Assembly: GCF_012955605.1 (NCBI RefSeq)
Contig: NZ_CP052135.1
Coordinates: forward strand, 2,244,711-2,308,710
Source of the DNA: Bacillus fonticola
GTDB taxonomy: Bacteria; Bacillota; Bacilli; Bacillales; JC228
Direction: 5' to 3'
Length of the DNA: 64,000 nucleotides
This document shows, piece by piece, positions 1-8,372 of this stretch (position 1 is its first letter; each line of letters starts with the position of its first letter). The notes beneath the pieces are model-generated. The model saw only the letters and a list, made by a program, of their open reading frames with translations, made no database searches and had not been told where the DNA came from. The position numbers and the translations under genes were made by a program.

Positions 1-91
1 CCACTAAATGTTGAATGAGGAATACACCTACAGGAATTACTCCTAATAATGAGTGAATTCGTCGTAACGTGTATTCACGACTTCTTGCCAT
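1..91 (-). CDS. sdhC: Succinate dehydrogenase cytochrome b558 subunit, N-terminal fragment (cut by window edge)
   Basis: The minus strand from the ATG at 91 reads MARSREYTLRRIHSLLGVIP and continues into GVFLIQHLV before the window ends. This matches the start of Bacillus SdhC, the haem-b membrane anchor of succinate dehydrogenase (complex II). It begins the first membrane helix and includes a histidine of the IQH motif conserved in the family. A strong ribosome site (GAGGGGGG) lies just upstream. Position next to yslB and lysC is the same as in B. subtilis. Only 30 codons are visible, so the call rests on this short but characteristic N-terminus and on gene order. Confidence 0.85.
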   Translation of the reverse strand, partial: MARSREYTLRRIHSLLGVIPVGVFLIQHLV

Positions 92-438
92 AGTTCTTTC
101 CCCCCTCGATAGTAAAACAGCAACAAATTTCATTAAATGGAACCTGCTGTAAAAGTGTGACAATGGTGTGCCAAGTCAAGTTTACTCCTACTGGCAAGCC
201 GCGTCAAGAAAACGGATACAATTCCTGAACGCTTGCTCAACAAAAAAATACGGATATAATTCACGTACAAATGAAGATGATTTCCCTTTAATCAATCCAC
301 AAAAAAATGTTTAAGGAATTAGATTGTCTTCCGATCTGCACCACCCAAACATTACCGTAGTTACGGGAAAATTTTCTCCATCTTTTCCACGCAAACTAAC
401 AGAATCCGTTATACTAATGGGGAGAGGAGTGTGGAATT
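92..438. other. Divergent intergenic region between sdhC and yslB
   Basis: This gap of about 350 bases separates the divergent sdhC (minus) and yslB (plus). On the plus strand a good -10 hexamer TATACT lies at 410-415, just before the yslB ribosome site, but no convincing -35 was seen. On the minus strand TTGACT-like sequences lie near 160-185 without a clean -10. No ORF with a ribosome site and no repeat was found. Confidence 0.5.
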
Positions 439-906
439 ATGCCTAAGCACAATGAACAACAAGTAGCACTCAAAGCAGACCAACAAATTAGAGAATCCAA
501 ACGCGATCCTTCATTCGCCGTTCATTTACTTCGTGACCAATTGGGGCCTCTTCTTATTTCTTCCCCTACCGCTCAATATTGGGCAGGCAAACAAATGGCG
601 CGAGCGAATCCACTATCATCTCTTGAAGCGATTCAAGAATTCTTCGAACGCGCATCATTTGGCACGCTCACTTTTGCCAAAATGAAAAAGGACGAGGCGC
701 TAGTTATCCTATCTGGTTCCATTGTTGAATATCGACTCAGTGAGCAAAAGCTCGCTTCCTTCCATCTAGAAGCGGGATTTTTAGCCCAGCAGTTCGAACA
801 CATCCACAAAGTCATCACCGAAGCAACGGAGAATAACCGTAAGCGCAAAGGCGAAATCCATATTCTCTTGAAATGGGATCGGAAAGATGCTTTAGCAGAG
901 GAGTAA
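439..906 (+). CDS. yslB: YslB family protein (DUF2507)
   Basis: A 155-residue cytoplasmic protein of the YslB/DUF2507 family, of unknown biochemical function. The segment ISSPTAQYWAGKQMAR and the following FFERASFGTL region are typical of the family, and the length is normal. No signal peptide or membrane helix is visible; the C-terminus is rich in charged residues. It is one of the few plus-strand genes and lies between divergent sdhC and convergent lysC, as in B. subtilis. A GGAG ribosome site precedes the ATG and a -10-like TATACT lies at 410-415. A hairpin terminator follows at once. The family call is firm; the function is not known. Confidence 0.85.
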   Translation: MPKHNEQQVALKADQQIRESKRDPSFAVHLLRDQLGPLLISSPTAQYWAGKQMARANPLSSLEAIQEFFERASFGTLTFAKMKKDEALVILSGSIVEYRLSEQKLASFHLEAGFLAQQFEHIHKVITEATENNRKRKGEIHILLKWDRKDALAEE

Positions 907-934
907 AGGTGGCCTAACCGGTCACCTTTTTACG
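903..934. terminator. Bidirectional terminator between yslB and lysC
   Basis: The stem AAAGGTGGCC / GGTCACCTTT is followed by T-rich sequence on the plus strand and preceded by A/T tracts usable on the minus strand. It sits between the convergent yslB and lysC stops, so it probably serves both. Confidence 0.7.
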
Positions 935-1445
935 TATGTGTAACGGGTACACCTTCTACCGGCATCTCTTCTCCCAGCTGAAAGCAGTTATGCAAAGCTT
1001 GCGTTGCCTTTTGCATATGTTGTTTCTCAATTACAGTCGAAACTTTAATCTCTGAAGTACTGACCATTTTAATATCAATGTCTTCCTGTGCGAGCTTATC
1101 GAACATTTCCGCAGCGACACCGGGATTGGAAATCATCCCTGAACCAACAATGCTTACTTTTGCTAGTCCTGATTCCGCCTCCATCTTCTCAAAATGCAAC
1201 CTCTCCTGCTCTTGTTCAAGAATGCGGCTTGCTTCTTCTACGTCAGAATCTTTCACCGAGAAGGACAAATTACTTGAATTCTCGCTCGTTACAGACTGAA
1301 TAATGATATCTACATTGATTCGATGACGTGCTAACGTAGAGAATACCGCAGATAGATTTTTCTCTTTACGCGGCATACGAAATAAGGTCATCCTTGTGAT
1401 TTGATCTTCGAAGGCAATTCCTCGAACAACTGACCGATTTTCCAT
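930..1445 (-). CDS. lysC: Aspartokinase II beta subunit (internal in-frame start)
   Basis: Within lysC, codon 246 is an ATG preceded by GAGGAGG with 8 bases of spacing, a ribosome site as good as any in the window. B. subtilis aspartokinase II is known to be an alpha2-beta2 enzyme whose beta chain starts at an internal methionine at the same residue number. The beta chain here would be 171 residues and contain the two ACT domains. The start is seen in sequence; the separate product is inferred from the known family. Confidence 0.78.
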   Translation of the reverse strand: MENRSVVRGIAFEDQITRMTLFRMPRKEKNLSAVFSTLARHRINVDIIIQSVTSENSSNLSFSVKDSDVEEASRILEQEQERLHFEKMEAESGLAKVSIVGSGMISNPGVAAEMFDKLAQEDIDIKMVSTSEIKVSTVIEKQHMQKATQALHNCFQLGEEMPVEGVPVTHT

Positions 1446-2180
1446 TTTCACTTCCTCCTCAATACGTGTCCCCTCTTCAAATGTCATACTTGACCGTACA
1501 GTTAGCGGGATTTGATAATTTTTCGCAAATTCAACTGCACGTGGGTGAAGAACACCTGCACCTAAATGGGCTAACTCTAACATCTCATCATAGGAAATTC
1601 TCTGCAACTTTCTCGCATCTTTCACAACACGTGGATCTGTCGTAAACACACCTGGAACATCGGTGTAAATGTCACAACGGTCGGCATGTAAGGCAGCAGC
1701 TAAAGCAACAGCTGTTGTATCAGACCCACCTCTACCCAGTGTTGTAATGTCTTGCTCTTGAGATATTCCTTGAAAACCAGCTACGATAGCAATGGTTCCA
1801 CTTGCTAACAGTTGCTCTAGACGCGTAGTATCGATGTTGACGATGCGTGCATTTCCCGGGACAGATTCTGTTTGAATTCCCGCTTGCCATCCGGTGATGC
1901 TTGCTGCTGACATCCCTCGATTTTGAAGAGCCATGGCGAGGAGGCTCGTTGTTACTTGTTCTCCTGTAGACAATAGCATGTCCATTTCACGTGCACTCGG
2001 ACTCACAGTCAATTCATTTGCTAATGTCACGAGTTGATCCGTTGTCTTTCCCATTGCTGAAACGACCACGATAACTTCATGTCCAGCGTCTGCTTCAGCG
2101 ATGACACGATCTGCGACACGAATAATACGCTCCACAGACCCTACGGAAGTACCGCCAAATTTTTGTACAATACGAGCCAA
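930..2180 (-). CDS. lysC: Aspartokinase II, alpha subunit (lysine-sensitive)
   Basis: Aspartate kinase (EC 2.7.2.4) phosphorylates L-aspartate, the first step to diaminopimelate, lysine, threonine and methionine. The 416-residue product has the N-terminal KFGGTSVGS signature (residues 7-15), the GRGGSDTTA nucleotide-site segment (149-157) and two C-terminal ACT regulatory domains (about 265-416). Length and order match B. subtilis LysC. A lysine riboswitch precedes the gene, which marks this isozyme as the lysine-controlled one. Met246 is preceded in frame by a strong ribosome site, giving a separate beta subunit from the same frame. It lies downstream of uvrC but has its own promoter inside the end of uvrC. 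Confidence 0.93.
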   Translation of the reverse strand: MARIVQKFGGTSVGSVERIIRVADRVIAEADAGHEVIVVVSAMGKTTDQLVTLANELTVSPSAREMDMLLSTGEQVTTSLLAMALQNRGMSAASITGWQAGIQTESVPGNARIVNIDTTRLEQLLASGTIAIVAGFQGISQEQDITTLGRGGSDTTAVALAAALHADRCDIYTDVPGVFTTDPRVVKDARKLQRISYDEMLELAHLGAGVLHPRAVEFAKNYQIPLTVRSSMTFEEGTRIEEEVKMENRSVVRGIAFEDQITRMTLFRMPRKEKNLSAVFSTLARHRINVDIIIQSVTSENSSNLSFSVKDSDVEEASRILEQEQERLHFEKMEAESGLAKVSIVGSGMISNPGVAAEMFDKLAQEDIDIKMVSTSEIKVSTVIEKQHMQKATQALHNCFQLGEEMPVEGVPVTHT

Positions 2181-2267
2181 GATATTTCTTCCTCTCTAGA
2201 TGTTATCTGTCAATACTATGTACCACGCATGAGTAGAATAGAGGTGTTGGGAACTTCCTCTACGTGC

Positions 2268-2495
2268 AAAAAAAGCAATAAGGGGTTTCCCTCATTGCTT
2301 CGTTTCCGAGTCAATGTGAGATAGCCCTCCAAGATTCTTAAATCTTGACAGCCCCCCGCTTCTTCAGCAAGTAAGCCAGCTGTTTATCTTGAGTCTAAAT
2401 AAACAGCTTCGGCGGTTGTCCCTTTCGATTACGATCGTTGAGCAGACCCGCTCTCCCGCAATGTACTCATGACTTCCGCACCTCTATCTTCACTC
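2268..2495 (-). promoter_or_regulatory. Lysine riboswitch (L-box) with terminator, upstream of lysC
   Basis: The minus strand carries the conserved L-box blocks: GTGAAGATAGAGGTGCGGA near 2493, the GCCGAAGC block near 2415, GGCTGTCAAGA followed by TCTTGGAGGGCTATCTCA near 2320-2355, and a rho-independent terminator AAGCAATGAGGG / CCCCTTATTGCTTTTTTT at 2268-2300. Order and sequence match the B. subtilis lysC leader closely. Lysine binding should favour the terminator and shut off aspartokinase II. Confidence 0.93.
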
Positions 2496-2518
2496 TATTC
2501 GCGATACTTTTCTTCACG

Positions 2519-2547
2519 ATTGTATCATGTTCTAGTTAATAGCTCAA
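2519..2547 (-). promoter_or_regulatory. Sigma-A promoter of lysC
   Basis: TTGAGC at 2542-2547 and TACAAT at 2519-2524 are separated by exactly 17 bases and point to a start about 20 bases before the riboswitch. The -35 hexamer overlaps the uvrC stop codon (2544-2546). Confidence 0.75.
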
Positions 2548-4322
2548 TTGTCCTTTTGTAAGACATTCACCAATTTTTCTGCTACATGGCTTGGCAAGCC
2601 CGCCGCTATGAATTCTGCAACACTAGCCTCTTTCATTTTTTTTACAGAGCCAAAGTGTTTATATAGCTGCTTTTTACGTTTTTCTCCAATTCCCATTACC
2701 TCATCCAAAATTGATTGAAAGGCGGATTTTGAACGAATTTGACGATGGAACGTAATAGCGAAGCGGTGCACTTCGTCTTGGATTCGCTGTAGTAAATAAA
2801 ACGATTGACTATTTCGCTCAAGGGGAACAATTTCCAACGGATTACCGAACAATAGCTGTGATGTTTTATGTTTGTCATCTTTAGCAAGTCCAGCTAATGG
2901 CATATCTAGTCCAAGTTCATCAACTAGTACTTCCCGAGCTGCCTCAATTTGTCCTTTTCCACCGTCAATTAACACTAGATCTGGGAGCGGTTTTCCTTCT
3001 CGTAACACACGCGAATAGCGGCGGCGTACCACTTCACGCATCGTCTCATAATCGTCAGGACCTTGAACCGTTTTCACTTTATACTTTCGATATTCCTTTT
3101 TATCCGGTTTCCCATCTGTAAATACAACCATCGCCGACACGGGGTCACTACCTTGAATATTCGAATTATCAAAAGCCTCAATTCGAAGTGGCGGATGAAT
3201 ATTCAGTGCTTCACCTAACTGTTCGACAGCCTGAATCGTGCGTTCTTCGTCACGGCCAATAAGCGCAAATTTTTCCTTTATGGCAATTTGTGCATTTTTC
3301 TTAGCCAACTCTACCATCTCTTTTTTCTGCCCTTTTACAGGCTGAAGAACCTTAACCTGTAAGTACTCCTCCACAAGGTCAGCAGGCACTTCTTTTGATA
3401 GAAGCACTTCTTTCGGCTTAAAGTGGCTTGGCTGATCGTAAAACTGACCAAGAAAAGTCAAAAACTCTCCTTCTGGATCGTCATAAATAGGAAAAGTGGA
3501 AACGTCCCGCTCGATTAAATTCCCTTGGCGGATGAAAAATACTTGAACACACATCCAACCACTCTCTACGGCATACCCAAAGACGTCGCGATCAACAAAA
3601 TCTGTCGTCGCCATTTTTTGTTTTTCCATTGTGGCTTCTATATGTTGAATCTGGTCACGAAGCTCTTTCGCTTTTTCAAAGTCTAAAGCTTCACTTGCTG
3701 CTTGCATCGATTTTACTAATTCCTGCTTAATGTTTTTATATCCACCGTTTAAAAACTTAGTTATCTCTTGCACTATGTCTTTGTAAGTTGATTCAGGTAC
3801 CTCCTTCACACACGGAGCTAAACACTGACCCAAATGATAATAAAGACACACACGGTCGGGTAGTGTCGAACATTTTCTAAGCGGATACAAGCGATCCAAC
3901 AGTTTTTTCGTTTCATTTGCTGCATATACGTTTGGGTAGGGGCCAAAATACTTCGCTTTATCTCGTTTCACTTTCCGTGTTGTAATCAAGCGTGGATGTC
4001 GCTCAGCGGTTAGCTTTAAAAACGGGTATGTTTTGTCATCCTTTAGCATGACATTGTACTTTGGATCGTGTTTTTTTATTAAGTTGTTTTCAAGTATGAG
4101 AGCTTCCATATTGGAGGATGTAACGATGTATTCAAAGTCGTGGATTTCACTTACAAGGCGCTGCGTTTTCCCATCATGGGAGCCAGTAAAGTAGGAGCGG
4201 ATACGGTTACGGAGCGACTTAGCTTTCCCCACATAAATAATAGTACCTTGACGATCTTTCATTAAATAGCATCCAGGTTGATCGAGCAGTAGCGCTAGTT
4301 TATGTTGAATGATCTCTTTCAA
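2544..4322 (-). CDS. uvrC: Excinuclease ABC subunit C
   Basis: UvrC makes both incisions around DNA lesions in nucleotide excision repair, acting with UvrA and UvrB. The 592-residue protein has an N-terminal GIY-YIG nuclease domain (PGCYLMKD and [13 protein letters not shown], about residues 14-45), a UVR/UvrB-binding helix pair near 200-240, an RNase H-like 5-prime nuclease domain ([24 protein letters not shown]) and a C-terminal helix-hairpin-helix region. Length is normal. The start is a TTG at 4320-4322 with GGAGGG seven bases upstream; no better ATG is present. It follows trxA, as in B. subtilis, but a terminator-like hairpin lies between them. Confidence 0.95.
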   Translation of the reverse strand: MKEIIQHKLALLLDQPGCYLMKDRQGTIIYVGKAKSLRNRIRSYFTGSHDGKTQRLVSEIHDFEYIVTSSNMEALILENNLIKKHDPKYNVMLKDDKTYPFLKLTAERHPRLITTRKVKRDKAKYFGPYPNVYAANETKKLLDRLYPLRKCSTLPDRVCLYYHLGQCLAPCVKEVPESTYKDIVQEITKFLNGGYKNIKQELVKSMQAASEALDFEKAKELRDQIQHIEATMEKQKMATTDFVDRDVFGYAVESGWMCVQVFFIRQGNLIERDVSTFPIYDDPEGEFLTFLGQFYDQPSHFKPKEVLLSKEVPADLVEEYLQVKVLQPVKGQKKEMVELAKKNAQIAIKEKFALIGRDEERTIQAVEQLGEALNIHPPLRIEAFDNSNIQGSDPVSAMVVFTDGKPDKKEYRKYKVKTVQGPDDYETMREVVRRRYSRVLREGKPLPDLVLIDGGKGQIEAAREVLVDELGLDMPLAGLAKDDKHKTSQLLFGNPLEIVPLERNSQSFYLLQRIQDEVHRFAITFHRQIRSKSAFQSILDEVMGIGEKRKKQLYKHFGSVKKMKEASVAEFIAAGLPSHVAEKLVNVLQKDN

Positions 4323-4387
4323 AAACGATCCCTCCCCCGCAAAAAACCGTCCAGTTTATGAGTGCAAAAAATTAACTTTAACAGAAA

Positions 4388-4436
4388 AAGAAGAGTGCCT
4401 CTGGAAGTGTTCGCTTTCCTTCCGAGCCACTCTTAC
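4388..4436 (-). terminator. Terminator downstream of trxA
   Basis: The minus strand folds AGAGTGGCTCGGAAG against CTTCCAGAGGCACTCT with small mismatches, followed by TTCTTTTTCTG. It lies between the trxA stop and uvrC start; read-through into uvrC is possible. Confidence 0.7.
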
Positions 4437-4441
4437 CTTGA

Positions 4442-4756
4442 TTACGCGTGTTTTTCAAGTACTTCTTGCAAAGCTTCTTTCGGTTGGAAGCCAACAACTT
4501 TGTCGACAACCTCCCCGTCTTTAAATACGATTAATGTCGGAATGCTCATTACACCATATTTCCCAGCTGTTTCTTGGTTTTCGTCAACATCTAATTTTAC
4601 GATTTTTACTTTATCTCCCATTTCACCGTCGAGTTCTTCAAGAACTGGCGCAATCATTTTACAAGGGCCACACCATGTTGCCCAAAAGTCAGCAAGTACT
4701 AATCCGCCACCTGTTTCTTGACCAAACGTTTGATCCGTTACATGTGTAATTGCCAT
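4442..4756 (-). CDS. trxA: Thioredoxin
   Basis: Cytoplasmic thioredoxin, the general protein disulfide reductase that passes electrons from thioredoxin reductase to ribonucleotide reductase and other targets. The WCGPCK active site lies at residues 28-33 with the redox pair Cys29 and Cys32, and the cis-proline segment [11 protein letters not shown] is present. The chosen start gives 104 residues (MAITHVTDQ), the standard family length, and is preceded by GAGGAGG with nine bases of spacing. A longer TTG-initiated frame would place the ribosome site inside the coding region. A -10-like TATACT lies at 4792-4797 with a weak -35. Gene order with etfA and uvrC is conserved in Bacillus. Confidence 0.96.
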   Translation of the reverse strand: MAITHVTDQTFGQETGGGLVLADFWATWCGPCKMIAPVLEELDGEMGDKVKIVKLDVDENQETAGKYGVMSIPTLIVFKDGEVVDKVVGFQPKEALQEVLEKHA

Positions 4757-4903
4757 CGACTCATTCCTCCTCAAGTTCTATAGTGGTTAGAAGTATATCA
4801 CGTACCTACTGGTTTAGCGAACCTTTTGCTTGCGTCTCATTTAGCTTGTCCGGAACCCCTTATAGCCATTCAAAAGGGACATACGCAACTAAAAAGTCTC
4901 TAC

Positions 4904-4954
4904 ATAAACAAGCTCCTCCGTTTATCTCTATGCAAACGAAGGAGCTTGTTTATT
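4904..4954 (-). terminator. Terminator after etfA
   Basis: A long inverted repeat (AACAAGCTCCTTCGTTT / AAACGGAGGAGCTTGTT) lies just past the etfA stop and ends the beta-oxidation operon. It is nearly symmetrical, but only minus-strand genes flank it. The T-tract is poor, so termination strength is uncertain. Confidence 0.7.
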
Positions 4955-4969
4955 CAAATGAGTCTTACC

Positions 4970-5950
4970 TTATGAAGTTTGTACTTTAAGCTTTTTAAAC
5001 TCCTCTGTTAGAAGTGGGACCACTTCAAACAAATCCCCTACGATTCCGTAATCAGCAACGTTAAAGATATTAGCTTCAGGATCCTTGTTAATCGCTACGA
5101 TTACTTTTGCGTTTGACATCCCAGCAAGATGTTGAATCGCACCAGAAATCCCACAAGCAATGTACAAATCAGGTGTAACGACTTTTCCTGTTTGACCAAT
5201 TTGTAAAGAGTAGTCACAGTAGTCAGCATCACATGCTCCACGAGAAGCTCCCACAGCTCCACCTAGAACATTCGCAAGTTCTTTTAACGGTTCGAAACCT
5301 TCCGAGCTTTTCACCCCTCGACCACCGGCAATTACCACTTTCGCTTCAGACAAATCAACACCTTCTGTTGCTTTGCGTACAACATTTTGGATAATTGTGC
5401 GTAAATCAGTGACCGACACATCTTGTTGCTGAACGTCTCCAGACCGCGTTGTATCCTTTTCTAAAGCATTAATATTGTTTGGACGAACTGTCACGAACAC
5501 AAGACCGTCCGTAACAATTTTCTTTTCGAATGCCTTACCAGAGTATATCGGTCGTGTGAACACAAGGTTTCCACCTGCTTCTTCAATCGCAGTGACGTCG
5601 GAAATAAGTCCTGACTTCAAACGACTAGCTAACTTCGGCGACAAGTCTTTTCCTTGTGCGGTGTGACCTAGCACAATGGCCTCAGGATTTTCTTCTTGAA
5701 GTAATGGAAGTAACGCTTGCGTATATCCATCAGAAGTATACGATTCTAGCTTTTCATCTTCCGCAACGAGTACACGGTCTGCCCCGTAATGAATGAGTTC
5801 TACAGCGAGTGATCTAACTGATTTACCTAGGAGGATACCTACAACTTCTCCTCCTTCTGCTACTTTATGTGCCGCGGCAATCGCTTCGAACGTAACATTC
5901 CGAAGCGCTCCGTCTCGTGCTTCCCCAATAACAACTACCTTTTTAGACAT
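4970..5950 (-). CDS. etfA: Electron transfer flavoprotein alpha subunit
   Basis: The alpha subunit of the heterodimeric electron transfer flavoprotein, which carries the catalytic FAD and takes electrons from acyl-CoA dehydrogenases. The 326-residue protein shows the C-terminal FAD-binding signature: GGRGVKSSEGFE, GASRGACDADY, QIGQTGKVVTPDLYIACGISGAIQHL and INKDPEANIFNVADYG. Length is normal. It is the last gene of lcfA-fadR-fadB-etfB-etfA, 30 bases after etfB, and a terminator follows. Placement in a fatty-acid operon supports a role in beta-oxidation. Confidence 0.96.
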   Translation of the reverse strand: MSKKVVVIGEARDGALRNVTFEAIAAAHKVAEGGEVVGILLGKSVRSLAVELIHYGADRVLVAEDEKLESYTSDGYTQALLPLLQEENPEAIVLGHTAQGKDLSPKLASRLKSGLISDVTAIEEAGGNLVFTRPIYSGKAFEKKIVTDGLVFVTVRPNNINALEKDTTRSGDVQQQDVSVTDLRTIIQNVVRKATEGVDLSEAKVVIAGGRGVKSSEGFEPLKELANVLGGAVGASRGACDADYCDYSLQIGQTGKVVTPDLYIACGISGAIQHLAGMSNAKVIVAINKDPEANIFNVADYGIVGDLFEVVPLLTEEFKKLKVQTS

Positions 5951-5980
5951 AAGTCTTCTCCCTCCCGAACAATTTCTATG

Positions 5981-6754
5981 TTAGATAACTTTCGCTTCAG
6001 TTCGTAGTACTTTCACAAGTTCTTGAACTTGTTGATCGAGGTCGCCTTCTAAAATCCGACCTGCTTCTTTTTGTGGAGGCAAAAACACTTCAATACGTTT
6101 TGTTTTTGCTTCTACATCATCTTCTTCTAGGTCTAAGTCGTCTAACTCCAGTTCATCTAACGGTTTCTTCTTCGCTTTCATGATACCTGGTAAAGAGGGA
6201 TAACGTGGTTCGTTCAGTCCTTGTTGTGCTGTAACTAGCAATGGTAATGATGTCGTGATTTCTTCTGAGTCGCCTTCTACATCACGCACTACTTTCACCG
6301 TATCCCCATCAATAGAAAGCTCGGTAATTGTCGTCACGTAAGGAATATCAAGCTGATCAGCAACTCGCGGACCTACTTGACCAGAACCACCATCAATGGC
6401 AACATTCCCTGCGATAATGAGATCTACTTCTTGTTCTTTTAAGTAAGTTGCAAGTAAAGTTGCCGTTGTAAACTGGTCACTTGCTTCTACATCGTCTTCC
6501 GTATTAATAAGGACAGCCTTATCTGCCCCCATTGCTAAGGCAGTGCGAAGTTGCTTCTCGCTTTCTTCTCCACCGACCGTTACGACAGTTACCTCTCCAC
6601 CGTGCTCATCACGGACGGTAATCGCTTCTTCCACTGCGTATTCATCATACGGATTAATGATGAACTCTGCACCGTCTTCTTGAATCACTCCACCAGAGAG
6701 TGTAATTTTTTCTTCCGTATCAAACGTACGTTTTAATAGAACGTAAATATTCAT
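5981..6754 (-). CDS. etfB: Electron transfer flavoprotein beta subunit
   Basis: The beta subunit of the electron transfer flavoprotein, which binds AMP and partners EtfA. The 257-residue product begins MNIYVLLKRTFDTEEKI and contains the conserved PRVADQLDIPYVTTITEL and RDVEGDSEEI segments and the LPLLVTAQQGLNEPRYPSLPGIMKAKKKP motif typical of EtfB. Length matches the family. An acidic run of Glu and Asp (LELDDLDLEEDDVEAKTK) follows this motif, as in many bacilli. It lies 76 bases after fadB and 30 before etfA in the same operon. Confidence 0.95.
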   Translation of the reverse strand: MNIYVLLKRTFDTEEKITLSGGVIQEDGAEFIINPYDEYAVEEAITVRDEHGGEVTVVTVGGEESEKQLRTALAMGADKAVLINTEDDVEASDQFTTATLLATYLKEQEVDLIIAGNVAIDGGSGQVGPRVADQLDIPYVTTITELSIDGDTVKVVRDVEGDSEEITTSLPLLVTAQQGLNEPRYPSLPGIMKAKKKPLDELELDDLDLEEDDVEAKTKRIEVFLPPQKEAGRILEGDLDQQVQELVKVLRTEAKVI

Positions 6755-6830
6755 GAATGATGCCTCCCTATGTTCATGTATCTCTTCAATTTCCAGTTAC
6801 GACCGCTACAAAGGCTACCGCCTTGTCTAC

Positions 6831-7604
6831 CTATTCCCCTGTAAACGTTGGCTTTCTTTTCTGCAAGAAAGCCGCAATGCCTTCTTGACCATCCTTCGAC
6901 GTAAACACTCTACCGAATGCCGCTTGCTCTTTTTTCACGCCTTCGTAAAAGTTCTTCGATTTAGAGTAATTGAGCAACGATATCGTTTCTTTGAGCGCAA
7001 CAGGGCTCTTCTCGGCAATCTTTTTCGCGAGAACAATGGCCTCATCGAACAATTTCTCCTCTTCTACTACGCGGTTTGCCAATCCCCACTGCACTGCTTC
7101 TTCCCCTGTGAGTGGCTCACTCGTAAAAAGAAGTTCGGCGGCTTTTGCTGATCCGATTAGCCTCGGAAGTCTTTGGGTTCCAGCAAATCCTGGGACAAGT
7201 CCGAGCTGTAATTCTGGTAGGCCTAGTTTCGCATTCGGTGTAACGAGACGAAGGTGGCACCCCATCGCGAGTTCAAGTCCTCCACCAAGAGCAGCTCCAT
7301 GAATAGCGGCAATAATTGGTTTTGAGAGCGTTTCCATTCTTTCGAACACGTCTTGCCCGCCCTTCCCTAACTCGGCAAAGCCGTCTTCGGTCGTAACCGT
7401 TGTAAACTCTTTAATGTCGGCACCAGCGGAGAAAAATCGTCCTTCCCCTTTTAATACAATGGCCCGTACTTCTTTATTCTCCTCTAGTTCCGTCAGTAAC
7501 TCGTTTAACGACGTCAGTACTGCTTGAGAAAGAGCATTGGCTGGTGGGCGACTGTACGTTACGATGGCAACGCGGTCTTCCACCGTTGTTTGAAAAAAGG
7601 ACAT
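6831..7604 (-). CDS. fadB: Enoyl-CoA hydratase (crotonase family)
   Basis: Hydrates trans-2-enoyl-CoA to 3-hydroxyacyl-CoA, the second step of beta-oxidation. The 257-residue crotonase fold shows the oxyanion-hole segment SAGADIKEF (59-67) and the IHGAALGGGLELAMGCHLR core, with the two catalytic glutamates at about Glu111 and Glu131 (GLPELQLGLVPGF). Length is standard. It lies between fadR and etfB in a five-gene operon with the same order as B. subtilis lcfA-fadR-fadB-etfB-etfA, hence the symbol. The acyl chain specificity cannot be read from sequence. Confidence 0.92.
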   Translation of the reverse strand: MSFFQTTVEDRVAIVTYSRPPANALSQAVLTSLNELLTELEENKEVRAIVLKGEGRFFSAGADIKEFTTVTTEDGFAELGKGGQDVFERMETLSKPIIAAIHGAALGGGLELAMGCHLRLVTPNAKLGLPELQLGLVPGFAGTQRLPRLIGSAKAAELLFTSEPLTGEEAVQWGLANRVVEEEKLFDEAIVLAKKIAEKSPVALKETISLLNYSKSKNFYEGVKKEQAAFGRVFTSKDGQEGIAAFLQKRKPTFTGE

Positions 7605-7620
7605 CGGCTTTCCTACCTTT

Positions 7621-8217
7621 CTACACCTGCTTCAGCGATCCCCCACACCCATACAAAAGGAGAGCCTGCACAGATATCGCTTGTTTTTTCAAGTCGTACT
7701 TCTGATCATTCATAATCCATGTAGTCACCATCTCATCAATCGTACCAAATATGAGTTGACGTGCAAGCCTTACATCCACATCTTCACGAAATTCTCCGCT
7801 GTCTTTACCAGCTTCGATAATGGTGTCTACAAGGAGCAAGTAATTTTTCAAGACTTCATTAATTTTCAAGCGAATGTCTTTATTAGATTGTCTCAACTCT
7901 AATTGCGTCACAATGGCTAAGCTTGGACTGCTACTTAACATCGAAAAATGGTTTTCAATTAGATCTAACAATTTCTCTGCAGCTGTTTCCTTCTCAGCAA
8001 TTTTTACCTTCATGTCTTCAATGAACTGTCCCATCTTTTCACGAAAGAGGGAGATGAGGATGTCCTCTTTATTCTTGAAGTACAAATAAATCGTACCGTC
8101 CGCTACACCAGCTTTTCTAGCAATCTTCGAGACTTGCGCTTGGTGGTAACCGTTCTCCGCGATCACCTCTATAGCTGCGTCTAAAATTTGTTTGTATTTT
8201 GGTTTATTTCGTTTCAA
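7621..8217 (-). CDS. fadR: Fatty acid degradation regulator, TetR family
   Basis: A TetR repressor of beta-oxidation genes, released from DNA by long-chain acyl-CoA in B. subtilis. The helix-turn-helix lies at about residues 22-50 (QVSKIARKAGVADGTIYLYFKNKEDIL), and the C-terminal ligand domain closely resembles B. subtilis FadR (AIVTQLELRQSN, VRLARQLIFGTIDE, TWIMNDQKYDL). The start chosen is TTG at 8215-8217, giving MKRNKPKYKQIL as in the homologue; GAGGGG lies eight bases upstream. A GTG three codons earlier would overlap that ribosome site. Its own promoter and a perfect FadR palindrome lie just upstream, so it is probably autoregulated. Confidence 0.93.
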   Translation of the reverse strand: MKRNKPKYKQILDAAIEVIAENGYHQAQVSKIARKAGVADGTIYLYFKNKEDILISLFREKMGQFIEDMKVKIAEKETAAEKLLDLIENHFSMLSSSPSLAIVTQLELRQSNKDIRLKINEVLKNYLLLVDTIIEAGKDSGEFREDVDVRLARQLIFGTIDEMVTTWIMNDQKYDLKKQAISVQALLLYGCGGSLKQV

Positions 8218-8243
8218 ATGGTCCACCCCTCAAGCTGGTAAAA

Positions 8244-8297
8244 TGAATGAATCATCATTCATATTCCTAGAATACATGGCATCTTTAGAACTGTCAA
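8244..8297 (-). promoter_or_regulatory. fadR promoter with FadR operator
   Basis: The promoter is TTGACA (8292-8297), 17 bases, TATTCT (8269-8274). Immediately downstream, 8244-8261 reads TGAATGAATCATCATTCA, a perfect 7-4-7 palindrome that fits the B. subtilis FadR consensus TGAATGAMTANTCATTCA. A repressor bound there would cover the transcription start. Confidence 0.88.
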
Positions 8298-8335
8298 GAA
8301 GGTTTATACGTATTACTTGTCCAAACACGCTGCAA

Positions 8336-8368
8336 AAAGGAGGGAGTCCACATGACTCGACTCCGAAA
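8336..8368 (-). terminator. Weak terminator between lcfA and fadR
   Basis: The minus strand has GGAGTC / GACTCC arms followed by CTCCTTTTT, just past the lcfA stop. The stem is only six pairs, so partial read-through into fadR is likely. Confidence 0.5.
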
Positions 8369-8372
8369 GTGA

